Shown piece by piece: positions 1 through 5,648 of a stretch of 5,648 nt of DNA. This DNA is from an uncultured Sphingomonadales bacterium (GTDB lineage Bacteria > Pseudomonadota > Alphaproteobacteria > Sphingomonadales > Sphingomonadaceae): assembly GCA_903868655.1 (NCBI GenBank), contig CAIPWG010000257.1, positions 1 through 5,648 on the forward strand. The letters run 5' to 3'. The position numbers and the translations under genes are program-made. Numbering within the stretch: position 1 is the first letter of the stretch; each line of letters begins with the position of its first letter. The notes beneath the pieces were generated by a model. The model was not told where the DNA came from. It searched no databases and saw only the letters and a list, made by a program, of their open reading frames with translations.

Positions 1-1
1 C

Positions 2-1015
2 CGCTATTTCCTCGACAACGTGGTGGGTTGGATTCTCGAAATCGACCGCGGCAAATACTTCCCTTACGAAGGCAATTATTCGACGTATCTGGAAAAGAAG
101 TCGAAGCGCCTCGAACAGGAAGACCGCGAGGCCAGCGGCCGCCAAAAAGCGATCAACGACGAACTCGAATGGATCCGCGCCGGCACCAAGGGTCGCCAGA
201 CCAAATCCAAATCGCGTATCAAAAAGTTCGAAGAACTGGTCGCCAGCCAGAATACCCGCAGCCCAGGCAAAGCACAGATCGTCATCCAGGTGCCCGAGCG
301 CCTTGGCGGCAAAGTGATTGAGGTAAAGGGTGTTACCAAGGCTTACGGCGACAAGCTGTTGTTCGAAGACTTGTCATTCCTATTGCCACCGGGTGGCATC
401 GTCGGGGTGATCGGACCCAACGGCGCCGGCAAATCGACGCTGTTCAAATTGCTGACCGGCAAGGAACAGCCTGACAGCGGATCAATCGACATCGGATCGA
501 CCGTTCGGCTGGGCTTTGTCGATCAGAGCCGCGATCAACTCGATCCAGCCAAGAACGTCTGGCAGGAAATTTCCGATGGGCACGACTACATGAAAGTCAA
601 CGGGTTCGACACGTCGACCCGTGCTTATGTCGGCGCGTTCAACTTCAAAGGTGCGGACCAGCAAAAGAACGTTGGAAAACTGTCGGGCGGGGAACGCAAC
701 CGCGTGCACATGGCCAAGATGCTCAAGGCCGGTGGCAACGTGCTGCTGCTCGACGAACCGACCAACGACCTTGACGTTGAAACGCTGGGTGCGCTCGAAG
801 AAGCCATCGAAAACTTCGCAGGGTGTGCGGTTGTGATCAGCCACGACCGCTTCTTCCTCGATCGTCTCGCGACGCACATTCTGGCATTCGAAGGCAACAG
901 CCACGTCGAATGGTTCGAAGGCAACTTTGCTGCTTATGAAGAAGACAAGCGCCGCCGTTTGGGCGACGCAGCCGACCGGCCTACGCCGCTGGCATACAAG
1001 AAACTGTCGCGCTGA
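2..1015 (+). CDS. ettA: EttA, energy-dependent translational throttle ABC-F ATPase (5' end missing)
   Basis: EttA is a soluble ABC-F protein with two ATP-binding domains. It binds the ribosomal E site and gates the first elongation steps according to the ATP/ADP state. The frame is open to the left edge, where it reads RYFLDN, the end of the first domain's H-switch region. The 337 visible residues lack about 220 of the usual ~555. Next comes the inter-domain arm (the P-site tRNA interaction motif), rich in Lys, Arg and Glu (about nt 95-260), with the EttA-typical ELEWIRAGTKGRQTKSKSR. The second ATPase domain is complete: Walker A GPNGAGKST (413-439), signature LSGGER (680-697), Walker B LLLDEPTNDLD (743-775) and H-switch SHDR (His codon 842-844). 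The C-terminus (RRRLGDAADRP, then YKKLSR) is the family's normal ending. The GTG at 20 is internal, not the start. The gene converges on the flavin-protein gene with 7 nt between stop codons. Other ABC-F proteins (Uup, YheS) fit less well. Confidence 0.97.
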   Translation, partial: RYFLDNVVGWILEIDRGKYFPYEGNYSTYLEKKSKRLEQEDREASGRQKAINDELEWIRAGTKGRQTKSKSRIKKFEELVASQNTRSPGKAQIVIQVPERLGGKVIEVKGVTKAYGDKLLFEDLSFLLPPGGIVGVIGPNGAGKSTLFKLLTGKEQPDSGSIDIGSTVRLGFVDQSRDQLDPAKNVWQEISDGHDYMKVNGFDTSTRAYVGAFNFKGADQQKNVGKLSGGERNRVHMAKMLKAGGNVLLLDEPTNDLDVETLGALEEAIENFAGCAVVISHDRFFLDRLATHILAFEGNSHVEWFEGNFAAYEEDKRRRLGDAADRPTPLAYKKLSR

Positions 1016-1022
1016 ATCAGGA

Positions 1023-1634
1023 TCAGGGGGCGACCCACGCCCCCTGCCACCCTTCGCTGGACCGTTCGAACCTGGCGCGCAGGCCGCCATCGTGCGACAG
1101 TTGCAACCAGTCGAGGCATTCTGCGCGCATCATGATCACTGCAAAGTTTTCCCGGCCCGCTTCGCTTTGCGCATGCGTCAGACGGTTGTCGCGCAATTCG
1201 GGTGGCAGCGCCGACCCTGCTGCATCCATCGGCGCGCTCGGCCCCACTTGCGCCAGATAGCATCGCCGGCTGAGCGTTGAGGCAGCCGCCCAGGCCGCAT
1301 CGGCGTGAACGCCATTCGTTTCCACATGGGCGATGCCATTCAAGCGCAATTGGACCCGCGCCCCGGGATCATAAGCCAGTACGGTCAGACGCGGATCAGC
1401 GGCCAATGTCGCCACTTTGGGGCTGCGCAAATCGGTGTGGAAACGCAATAACGCCAGATCATCGTCGGCGGCGCGCAACACCATGATCCGGGCATCGCCG
1501 TCGCCTGTGACCACCACCGGGGCATGGATCGCGGAATGTCGATCGCGTACCGCCCCGACCAAACGGGCGGTGGCATCGGCAAACAGCAAATCAAGGTGAG
1601 CCGACGCGGCGGTCAATTTCGTGAAAGTATCCAT
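1023..1634 (-). CDS. Pyridoxamine 5'-phosphate oxidase-like FMN-binding protein
   Basis: A 203-residue protein of the PNPOx-like split-barrel flavoprotein superfamily, probably cytoplasmic; there is no signal peptide or membrane segment. Residues 65-104 carry the recognisable core: RFHTDLRSPKVATLAADPR followed by RVQLRLNGIAHVE. This matches the PNPOx pattern of a Thr/Ser-Lys FMN-phosphate-contacting stretch and an RQVR-like strand. Further on are YLAQVGPSAPMDAAGS (126-141) and a final strand pair, ending DWLQLSHDGGLRARFE (175-190) then WQGAWVAP. The C-terminus is not that of a genuine PdxH (no RLHDR-type ending), so pyridoxal phosphate synthesis should not be assumed; substrate unknown. The ATG at 1634 is preferred because an AGGG lies 8 nt upstream and the domain begins directly. 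An ATG at 1718 would add 28 unrelated residues and overlap the upstream regulator gene. It lies 71 nt downstream of the MarR-like gene on the same strand, so co-transcription is plausible. Confidence 0.86.
   Translation of the reverse strand: MDTFTKLTAASAHLDLLFADATARLVGAVRDRHSAIHAPVVVTGDGDARIMVLRAADDDLALLRFHTDLRSPKVATLAADPRLTVLAYDPGARVQLRLNGIAHVETNGVHADAAWAAASTLSRRCYLAQVGPSAPMDAAGSALPPELRDNRLTHAQSEAGRENFAVIMMRAECLDWLQLSHDGGLRARFERSSEGWQGAWVAP
1024..1046 (+). terminator. GC-rich hairpin just after ettA, possible terminator
   Basis: A perfect 8-bp inverted repeat, CAGGGGGC (1024-1031) and GCCCCCTG (1039-1046), encloses a 7-nt loop. It begins 9 nt after the ettA stop codon. No T-run follows on the plus strand, so it is not a textbook intrinsic terminator. 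It could still act as a 3'-end stabiliser or a weak terminator. It overlaps the stop codon and last codons of the convergent flavin-protein gene, so part of the symmetry may simply reflect coding sequence (its C-terminal Gly-Ala-Trp-Val-Ala-Pro). Confidence 0.35.
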
Positions 1635-1705
1635 GACGAAGGCCCTGCCACAGCATAATTGCGCATCGCAAGCTGTCCCTACAGACCTGTGCAGCGCGCA
1701 AGCGC

Positions 1706-2083
1706 CTAGGCTGGCCAATCGATCACATCGAGCATTCGGTTCATCAACGCCTCACCTGCGTCGGTCAGGCGGACATAACGCCGTCGGCCATCGACATTGT
1801 CCGCCGCACGATAAATCACACCTTCAAGTTCGAGCCGGGTCAACCAGCGCAAGATCGTTGTCGAGGGCACACCAGCCTCTATGCAAACACTTGAAACCTG
1901 AATTTCGCGACCACTTTTCAATGCAATGTAAACATCCAGCAGGATATCCCACGCAGGTTCGGCAAAAAGGCCCGGAATGCCAGCCGCGGCGTCGCGCCGA
2001 CGGCGTGCATTGTAAACAAATTTTGCCCGGCGCAAATATCGACTCTCTAGCTCAACATGGACGTTCAAAATTGTCGTCTCCAT
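1706..2083 (-). CDS. MarR-like winged-helix transcriptional regulator
   Basis: A 125-residue DNA-binding protein. The N-terminal ~30 residues form a basic helix (RYLRRAKFVYNARRRRD). Then comes GLFAEPAWDILLDVYIA (38-54), a helix-turn-helix around residues 61-88 (VSSVCIEAGVPSTTILRWLTRLELEGVI) and a wing with the MarR-family DGRRRYVRLTDAG signature (98-110). It is shorter than classical MarR proteins (~140-150 aa) and lacks the long C-terminal dimerisation helix. It resembles a compact winged-helix group that I associate with sphingomonads. The ligand and target are not visible. ATG 2083 is the only plausible upstream start, since an in-frame TGA lies at 2108-2110. There is no Shine-Dalgarno sequence at the usual distance; instead a perfect palindrome (2084-2097) abuts the start codon, suggesting autoregulation or a translation-controlling structure. 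The gene leads a minus-strand pair with the flavin protein and is divergent from the hydroxylase-peptidase pair. Confidence 0.87.
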   Translation of the reverse strand: METTILNVHVELESRYLRRAKFVYNARRRRDAAAGIPGLFAEPAWDILLDVYIALKSGREIQVSSVCIEAGVPSTTILRWLTRLELEGVIYRAADNVDGRRRYVRLTDAGEALMNRMLDVIDWPA

Positions 2084-2097
2084 TAACCGGGCGGTTA
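2084..2097. promoter_or_regulatory. Perfect palindrome abutting the regulator start codon, candidate operator
   Basis: TAACCG (2084-2089), a 2-nt GG spacer and CGGTTA (2092-2097) form a perfect inverted repeat immediately upstream of the regulator ATG (2083, minus strand). It occupies the position where a ribosome binding site would lie. It could be a dimer operator for autoregulation, or a small hairpin affecting translation. With only 6-bp arms it could also occur by chance; the position is the main reason to note it. Confidence 0.45.
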
Positions 2098-2143
2098 CTC
2101 GCTGCGCTCACAACACAGGCAGGCAGCTTTGCATATGACGGCG

Positions 2144-2163
2144 TTTGGTTGATGAGAACCAAA
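2144..2163. promoter_or_regulatory. 20-bp inverted repeat, candidate regulator-binding site
   Basis: TTTGGTT (2144-2150), the 6-nt spacer gatgag and AACCAAA (2157-2163) form a perfect inverted repeat 61 bp upstream of the regulator start. Its length and 13-nt centre-to-centre arm spacing are compatible with a MarR-type dimer site. It shares the GGTT/AACC half-site core with the palindrome at 2084-2097, but with the arms in the opposite order. No promoter elements can be assigned around it. Confidence 0.45.
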
Positions 2164-2274
2164 ACAACGACTTCACCAGTTCGATGCCTTACTTTGGCTC
2201 TATCCGGTGTGGATACTTGAAGCGCTATCTACATTAACCAAGTTTTCACGCAGTTTTTTCGAATTTTGCAATGA

Positions 2275-2297
2275 GATTTGTCCAAAATGGACTAATC
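2275..2297. promoter_or_regulatory. 23-bp imperfect palindrome upstream of the hydroxylase gene, candidate operator
   Basis: GATTTGTCCA (2275-2284), the 3-nt spacer aaa and TGGACTAATC (2288-2297) pair at 9 of 10 positions; the mismatch is at 2279/2293. The centre lies about 100 bp before the preferred hydroxylase ATG at 2388, and a TATACA follows at 2308-2313. This is the longest dyad in the intergenic region. Its half-site differs from the GGTT/AACC core of the other two repeats, so a different regulator may bind it. If the hydroxylase started at 2271 the dyad would lie in coding sequence, which is an argument for the shorter start. Confidence 0.45.
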
Positions 2298-2387
2298 GAG
2301 CTGCTCCTATACAAGCATGCGCAACAATCGAGCCGTTGCGAGCGCCCCTTGCCGATCAGCGTGGCTTCGGCCATGACCATAGCCGGC

Positions 2388-3065
2388 ATGGTTTTTTCGT
2401 TTCGTTCCTCGACCCAGGCTCCGGACCGGGCCACGCTGCAACGCATCGGCAACGCTGTGCGTTCACGACTTGATGCAGACCCGGCAGCCTATCGCCTGCC
2501 CGTCGATGATGCCGAATTGTATGCCGTGGCCGATTTTCTGTCGGCAGACGATTGCCGCAGACTGATCGCGACGATCGATGCGGTTGCCCGTCCATCACCG
2601 ACATACAACGACAACCGCGATGGCGGACGCACCAGTTATACCGGTGATGTCGATCGCGACGATCCCTTCATCCGCACACTTGAACGCCGCATCGACGATT
2701 TGCTTGGCATGGATCCGGTGCTGGGCGAAACCCTGCAAGGCCAACGCTATACCGAAGGCCAGCAGTTCAAGCACCACTTCGACTATTTTGTCGACAAACA
2801 CGCCTATTGGGATCTGGAAAACACCCGTGGCGGACAACGCAGCTGGACCGTCATGGGTTATCTCAATGCGGTGGACGAAGGTGGTGCAACCGACTTCCCC
2901 AAAATCAACCTGTCGATCCCGCCGCAGCCCGGCGTACTGCTGATCTGGAACAACATGCTGCCCGATGGCCGGCCCAATCCGCGCACAATCCACGCAGGTG
3001 CGCCCGTCGTGCGCGGTGTCAAATATGTCCTGACGAAGTGGTACAGGGCGCGTCCATGGTGTTGA
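2388..3065 (+). CDS. 2-oxoglutarate/Fe(II)-dependent oxygenase, prolyl 4-hydroxylase-like
   Basis: A cytoplasmic non-haem iron dioxygenase of the P4H-alpha-like family, coupling oxidative decarboxylation of 2-oxoglutarate to hydroxylation of a substrate that the sequence does not reveal. Numbered from ATG 2388 (225 aa), the iron triad is His130 and Asp132 (in HHFDYFVD) and His202 (in TIHAGAPVVRG). Lys212 (GVKYVLTKWYR) is the expected 2-oxoglutarate carboxylate ligand. Other family features are LPVDDAELYAVADFLSADDC near the N-terminus, GQRYTEGQQFK before the HxD motif, SWTVMGYLNAVDEGGATDFP, and PQPGVLLIWNN. The start is uncertain: in-frame alternatives are ATG 2373, GTG 2361 and ATG 2271, and none has a clear Shine-Dalgarno sequence. 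I chose 2388 because the conserved DRATLQRIG region follows within 15 residues and the sequence before ~2330 is AT-rich and not gene-like. Its stop overlaps the DUF885 start by 10 nt, indicating one transcript. Confidence 0.91.
   Translation: MVFSFRSSTQAPDRATLQRIGNAVRSRLDADPAAYRLPVDDAELYAVADFLSADDCRRLIATIDAVARPSPTYNDNRDGGRTSYTGDVDRDDPFIRTLERRIDDLLGMDPVLGETLQGQRYTEGQQFKHHFDYFVDKHAYWDLENTRGGQRSWTVMGYLNAVDEGGATDFPKINLSIPPQPGVLLIWNNMLPDGRPNPRTIHAGAPVVRGVKYVLTKWYRARPWC
3045..3048 (+). promoter_or_regulatory. Ribosome binding site of the DUF885 gene
   Basis: AGGG inside the end of the hydroxylase gene, 7 nt before ATG 3056. It decides the start: the frame is open back to an ATG at 2807, but that stretch lies within the hydroxylase coding region and would put non-conserved residues ahead of a clear signal peptide. 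Confidence 0.6.
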
Positions 3066-4903
3066 AGCCGGGCCGCGTGCTGATCTCGCTGCTGGTTGGG
3101 CTCTCCCTTGGCGCCAACGCGGCCCCGGCAAAGCCGCCCACGCCAAATGCCGCAGCCGAACAACTGGACCGCTTGTTTGCGGCGGACAGCCGTGCGCAAC
3201 AGGCGCTTGATCCTCTGGGTGCGCTCGCGCGCGGCGAAGCAGTGCCGCATAATCTGCTGGTCCAGACTTTCACCCCGACACTGGCGGCCCAACAACGCGC
3301 CGTAACCGAACACGCGCTGGTGCAATTGGCCACCATCGATCGTCAGGCACTCGATAATCCCCATCGCCTGTCTTACGACGTATTCGCCCAGATGCTGGCG
3401 GCGCAGCATGCGATGCTGGCGCCTTCCGCTCAAGCGCTGCTAGGCGTCCAGCCGTTCAACCATTTCATGGGTTTTCCGGTCGAATTTCCGCAAATGGCAG
3501 CAACCAGCGAGGGCGGTACGCTACGCAGCACAGCGCAGATCGAAGCGAGGCTTGATCTCGAACGCACACTGCCTGTCATGATCGACAACGCCATCGACCG
3601 GTTCCGTGAAGGGATTGCCAGTGGCGTGGTCGAACCACAACTGACAGTGACCAACATGATTGCGCAGATCGATGCGATCATCGCGCGGCCCCCGCACCAG
3701 TCGCTGTTCATGGTTCCGGTCCGCCATATCCCGCGCAAGACCCTGCCCGCTGCCCGGCATCGACTGGAACATGCCTTTGCTGCGGCCAGTACAGAGGCAG
3801 TTTATCCCGCCTATGCCCGGTTACGCGCGTTTCTGGCCGACGAATACCTGCCCGCCGCACGCGTGTCGGTCGGCTTGTCAGCTCTGCCCGGTGGCGCTTC
3901 GCTCTATCGCCTGCTGGTGCGTCAGGAAACCACGCTCGATCTTGATCCCGATGTTGTCCACCGCACCGGTCTTGCCGAAGTCGAACGCATCCAGCACGCC
4001 ATGCGCCAAGTGGAGGCCGAGCTTGGCTACGATCTTCCGTTACATGCATTTTTCGACGTGATCCGCACCGATCCGCGCTTTCACCCGACCAGTGCCGCCC
4101 AGCTTGGCCGCGGGTTTCGCACAGTGGGCGAACAGGTCGCACAATTGGCTCCGCATTATTTCCTGCATGTGCCGCGCACTCCGCTCAGCATTGAGCCCTA
4201 TCCCGCGTATCGCGCGCGGTTCGAAGCGGGCGGCAGTTATAGCGAAGGCCTGCCCGATGGCAGTCGACCTGGCGTATTCTGGTACAACACATATGACTGG
4301 CAGCACCGTTTTCTGACCGGTTTGACGACCTTGTATCTTCACGAAGGCGCGCCGGGGCATCATTTCCAGATCAGTCTGGCGCAAGAAAACGAGGCGCTGC
4401 CCGATTTCCAGCGGTTTGGCGGCAATGCCGCCTATGTCGAAGGCTGGGCGCTCTATGCCGAAACTTTGGGCTACGATATGGGGCTTTATCGCGATCCGGC
4501 GCAACACTGGGGCACACTCGATGACGAGATGTTGCGCGCGATGCGGCTGGTGGTCGATACCGGGCTGCACACGCGTGGCTGGTCCCGCGATCAGGCGATT
4601 GCTTATATGCTCGACAATTCAGGCATCGGCCGGATCGACGCCGCCGCAGAAGTCGATCGTTACATTGCCAATCCCGGACAAGCGCTGGCCTACAAGATTG
4701 GTGCATTGACCATCCAGCGGCTGCGCGATGAAGCAGGCGCGGCATTGGGTGCCCGGTTCGACCTCCGCGCGTTTCACGACCAGGTGCTCAACAGCGGTGC
4801 GCTGCCGCTGGCGGTGCTGGAAGCGAAGATCCGCCAATGGATCGCCGATCAGGCGCTGGCCAATGCCTCGGCGATCAACGCACGGGTGTTGGCCAAGCCG
4901 TAA
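3056..4903 (+). CDS. Exported DUF885 family protein, putative zinc metallopeptidase
   Basis: A 615-residue protein of the DUF885 family (PF05960), which resembles gluzincin-type metallopeptidases; its substrate is unknown. The N-terminus is a Sec signal peptide: K4 and R7, a hydrophobic core at residues 8-19 (VLISLLVGLSLG), and an A20-N21-A22 cleavage motif, so the mature protein is probably periplasmic. Early family features include LSYDVFAQML and FPVEFPQM. The presumed catalytic centre is HEGAPGHH (His429-His436), an HExxxH-like variant with His429, Glu430 and His435. EGWALYAE follows, with Glu462 27 residues after His435, a good candidate third zinc ligand. The length (~600 aa) is normal for the family. 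Start ATG 3056 has AGGG 7 nt upstream and overlaps the hydroxylase stop by 10 nt, so translation is probably coupled. The last 18 residues (from Asp598) lie antisense to the lysyl-tRNA synthetase gene. Enzymatic activity is inferred from motifs only. Confidence 0.93.
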   Translation: MVLKPGRVLISLLVGLSLGANAAPAKPPTPNAAAEQLDRLFAADSRAQQALDPLGALARGEAVPHNLLVQTFTPTLAAQQRAVTEHALVQLATIDRQALDNPHRLSYDVFAQMLAAQHAMLAPSAQALLGVQPFNHFMGFPVEFPQMAATSEGGTLRSTAQIEARLDLERTLPVMIDNAIDRFREGIASGVVEPQLTVTNMIAQIDAIIARPPHQSLFMVPVRHIPRKTLPAARHRLEHAFAAASTEAVYPAYARLRAFLADEYLPAARVSVGLSALPGGASLYRLLVRQETTLDLDPDVVHRTGLAEVERIQHAMRQVEAELGYDLPLHAFFDVIRTDPRFHPTSAAQLGRGFRTVGEQVAQLAPHYFLHVPRTPLSIEPYPAYRARFEAGGSYSEGLPDGSRPGVFWYNTYDWQHRFLTGLTTLYLHEGAPGHHFQISLAQENEALPDFQRFGGNAAYVEGWALYAETLGYDMGLYRDPAQHWGTLDDEMLRAMRLVVDTGLHTRGWSRDQAIAYMLDNSGIGRIDAAAEVDRYIANPGQALAYKIGALTIQRLRDEAGAALGARFDLRAFHDQVLNSGALPLAVLEAKIRQWIADQALANASAINARVLAKP

Positions 4904-5648
4904 AGCGCGATAAAGCTGCCCATGCGCGGGCCTTGTGATGATCCGAGCAAAGTTTCGTACAACGCCTTGAACCAGTCACGCAGCGACTCAAATCCGAACG
5001 CGGTGTCTTTACCCACTTCGTAGACCACGGTTTGAAACGCCTCTGCCCCGGCATCGGCGGTCATATCGGACAGCGCCACATCGAGTGCTGCCAATGCAGC
5101 CGCCTCGTTTGCGGCAGGCAGGCGGCGCTGCAACGTAGGCGCGATCAGATCGCGGTTATATGCCAGGGCCCGCGTCACCAGCGCATCGAGCGCGGGATGC
5201 GCAGCCGGATCGGCGTTGGCGACATAATTGCCCAGATATGACCAGACCTGATCGCGGCTGGCGCCCGCGCCCAGCACGCCCACCAGATTGAGCAACAAGC
5301 CATACGTCACCGGCAGGGCGTCGCCTGCCCCGCCAGCATAGCCATTGGTGCGCAACAAGTGCCACACCGGATTGCCCAGTTGCTGTTCGAGCGGTTGCGC
5401 GGGCAGTTTTTCGCGGAACTGCCAATATTCATCGACCGCACGCGGGATGATCCCGACATGCAGCGACTTGGCACTCTTGGGTTCGCGGAACAGGTAAAAA
5501 CCGAGCGATTCCTCGCTGCCATAATCGAGCCATTGCTCAATCGTCAGGCCGTTGCCTTTCGACTTCGAGATTTTTTCGCCCTTTTCATCGAGAAACAGCT
5601 CATAAATCAGGCCTTCAGGGCGGCGGCCGCCGAGCACTTGGGCAATAC
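4849..5648 (-). CDS. lysS: Class I lysyl-tRNA synthetase, C-terminal half (5' end missing)
   Basis: This enzyme attaches lysine to tRNA-Lys using ATP. It belongs to the class I (Rossmann-fold) LysRS found in archaea, alphaproteobacteria, spirochaetes and some others, structurally unrelated to the class II LysRS of E. coli. The frame is open to the right edge; 265 residues are visible of roughly 520-550. The KMSKS loop is present as KISKS (5560-5574), embedded in the family-typical VLGGRRPEGLIYELFLDE and KGNGLTIEQWLDYG. Then come GFYLFREPKSAKSLH and the helical anticodon-binding C-terminal domain, ending in GPRMGSFIALYGLANTRALI. The HIGH motif and N-terminal catalytic residues lie outside the window. 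The GTG at 5637 is internal. The 3' end overlaps the convergent DUF885 gene by 55 nt, and no terminator is visible between them. The gene is called lysS or lysK in different genomes. Confidence 0.97.
   Translation of the reverse strand, partial: IAQVLGGRRPEGLIYELFLDEKGEKISKSKGNGLTIEQWLDYGSEESLGFYLFREPKSAKSLHVGIIPRAVDEYWQFREKLPAQPLEQQLGNPVWHLLRTNGYAGGAGDALPVTYGLLLNLVGVLGAGASRDQVWSYLGNYVANADPAAHPALDALVTRALAYNRDLIAPTLQRRLPAANEAAALAALDVALSDMTADAGAEAFQTVVYEVGKDTAFGFESLRDWFKALYETLLGSSQGPRMGSFIALYGLANTRALIAEALASA

Larger units (their letters stand above)
2084..2387. other. Divergent intergenic region between the regulator and hydroxylase genes
   Basis: About 300 bp, visibly more AT-rich than the flanking genes between roughly 2150 and 2315, separate the divergent regulator and hydroxylase starts. 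I see no convincing short gene here. It holds three inverted repeats (2084-2097, 2144-2163, 2275-2297), listed separately. It also contains a weak 6-bp stem with a 9-nt loop at 2320-2340 (CGCAAC / GTTGCG) and a lone -10-like TATACA at 2308-2313 without a well-spaced -35. No promoter can be assigned with confidence. AACCAA also recurs outside a palindrome at 2236-2241. If the hydroxylase began at its farthest upstream in-frame ATG (2271), the last ~115 bp would be coding; I consider this less likely. Confidence 0.6.

Noticed and set aside
482..1090. Minus-strand open frame (202 codons) opposite ettA
   Set aside because: It is antisense to highly conserved ATPase motifs and shows no domain; a typical shadow frame.
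1635..1718. Longer start for the flavin protein at 1718
   Set aside because: It adds 28 Cys/Ala-rich residues unrelated to the family and overlaps the upstream regulator gene, while ATG 1634 has AGGG at good spacing.
2190..2217. Possible sigma-70-type promoter (TTGGCT at 2194 and GATACT at 2212)
   Set aside because: The spacer is only 12 nt, too short for a functional -35/-10 pair; no better pair was found nearby.
1621..2220. Long plus-strand open frame (199 codons) across the regulator region
   Set aside because: It lies opposite the MarR-like gene, has no recognisable domain, is rich in His/Arg/Ser in the manner of an antisense frame in GC-rich DNA, and extends into non-coding sequence.
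2271..2387. Longer start for the hydroxylase at ATG 2271
   Set aside because: The sequence here is AT-rich, contains a 23-bp dyad, has no Shine-Dalgarno sequence, and the encoded residues show no resemblance to the family. Not fully excluded.
2807..3055. Longer start for the DUF885 protein at ATG 2807
   Set aside because: These 83 extra codons overlap the conserved part of the hydroxylase in another frame and would bury the signal peptide that begins at ATG 3056, which has its own ribosome binding site.
2595..3146. Minus-strand open frame (183 codons) opposite the hydroxylase
   Set aside because: It is antisense to the iron-binding core of a clear 2OG-Fe(II) oxygenase and has no recognisable features.
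1..5648. Mobile elements, CRISPR arrays, tRNA/rRNA genes, retrons, defence genes or other novel systems
   Set aside because: No transposase, integrase, direct-repeat array, cloverleaf-like sequence, reverse transcriptase or defence-type domain can be seen on either strand; all six coding regions belong to recognised families.

Overview
The window looks like ordinary chromosomal DNA from a GC-rich alphaproteobacterium, most probably a sphingomonad (Novosphingobium/Sphingomonas-like). The main clue is the class I (archaeal-type) lysyl-tRNA synthetase at the right edge, a form that is standard in alphaproteobacteria but absent from most other proteobacteria. The style of the hydroxylase, the MarR-like regulator and the DUF885 protein also fits. 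The assignment comes from remembered family features, not a database search. I see no rRNA, tRNA, insertion sequence, CRISPR array, phage gene or toxin-antitoxin pair.

Layout from left to right: (1) the 3' two-thirds of ettA (ABC-F translation factor, + strand), cut by the left edge; (2) a convergent pair of minus-strand genes, a pyridoxamine-phosphate-oxidase-like flavin protein (1023-1634) preceded by a MarR-like winged-helix regulator (1706-2083); (3) a relatively AT-rich intergenic region of about 300 bp holding three good inverted repeats; (4) a plus-strand pair starting near 2388, a prolyl-4-hydroxylase-like 2-oxoglutarate/Fe(II) oxygenase overlapping by 10 nt an exported DUF885 putative metallopeptidase; (5) the 3' half of class I lysyl-tRNA synthetase on the minus strand, cut by the right edge and overlapping the DUF885 gene tail-to-tail by 55 nt.

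Functionally, the two edge genes are housekeeping translation genes that are convergent with the material between them. The centre is a divergent unit: a small regulator plus flavin protein going left, and a hydroxylase plus secreted peptidase going right. The regulator's own start codon abuts a perfect palindrome, and a second palindrome lies about 60 bp upstream. A third, longer imperfect palindrome lies about 90 bp before the hydroxylase start. It is therefore reasonable, but unproven, that the MarR-like protein controls its own transcription and perhaps the divergent pair.

I found no convincing evidence of a wholly new system. The points most worth checking are the three inverted repeats, the hydroxylase-peptidase coupling, and the antisense-overlapping 3' ends.
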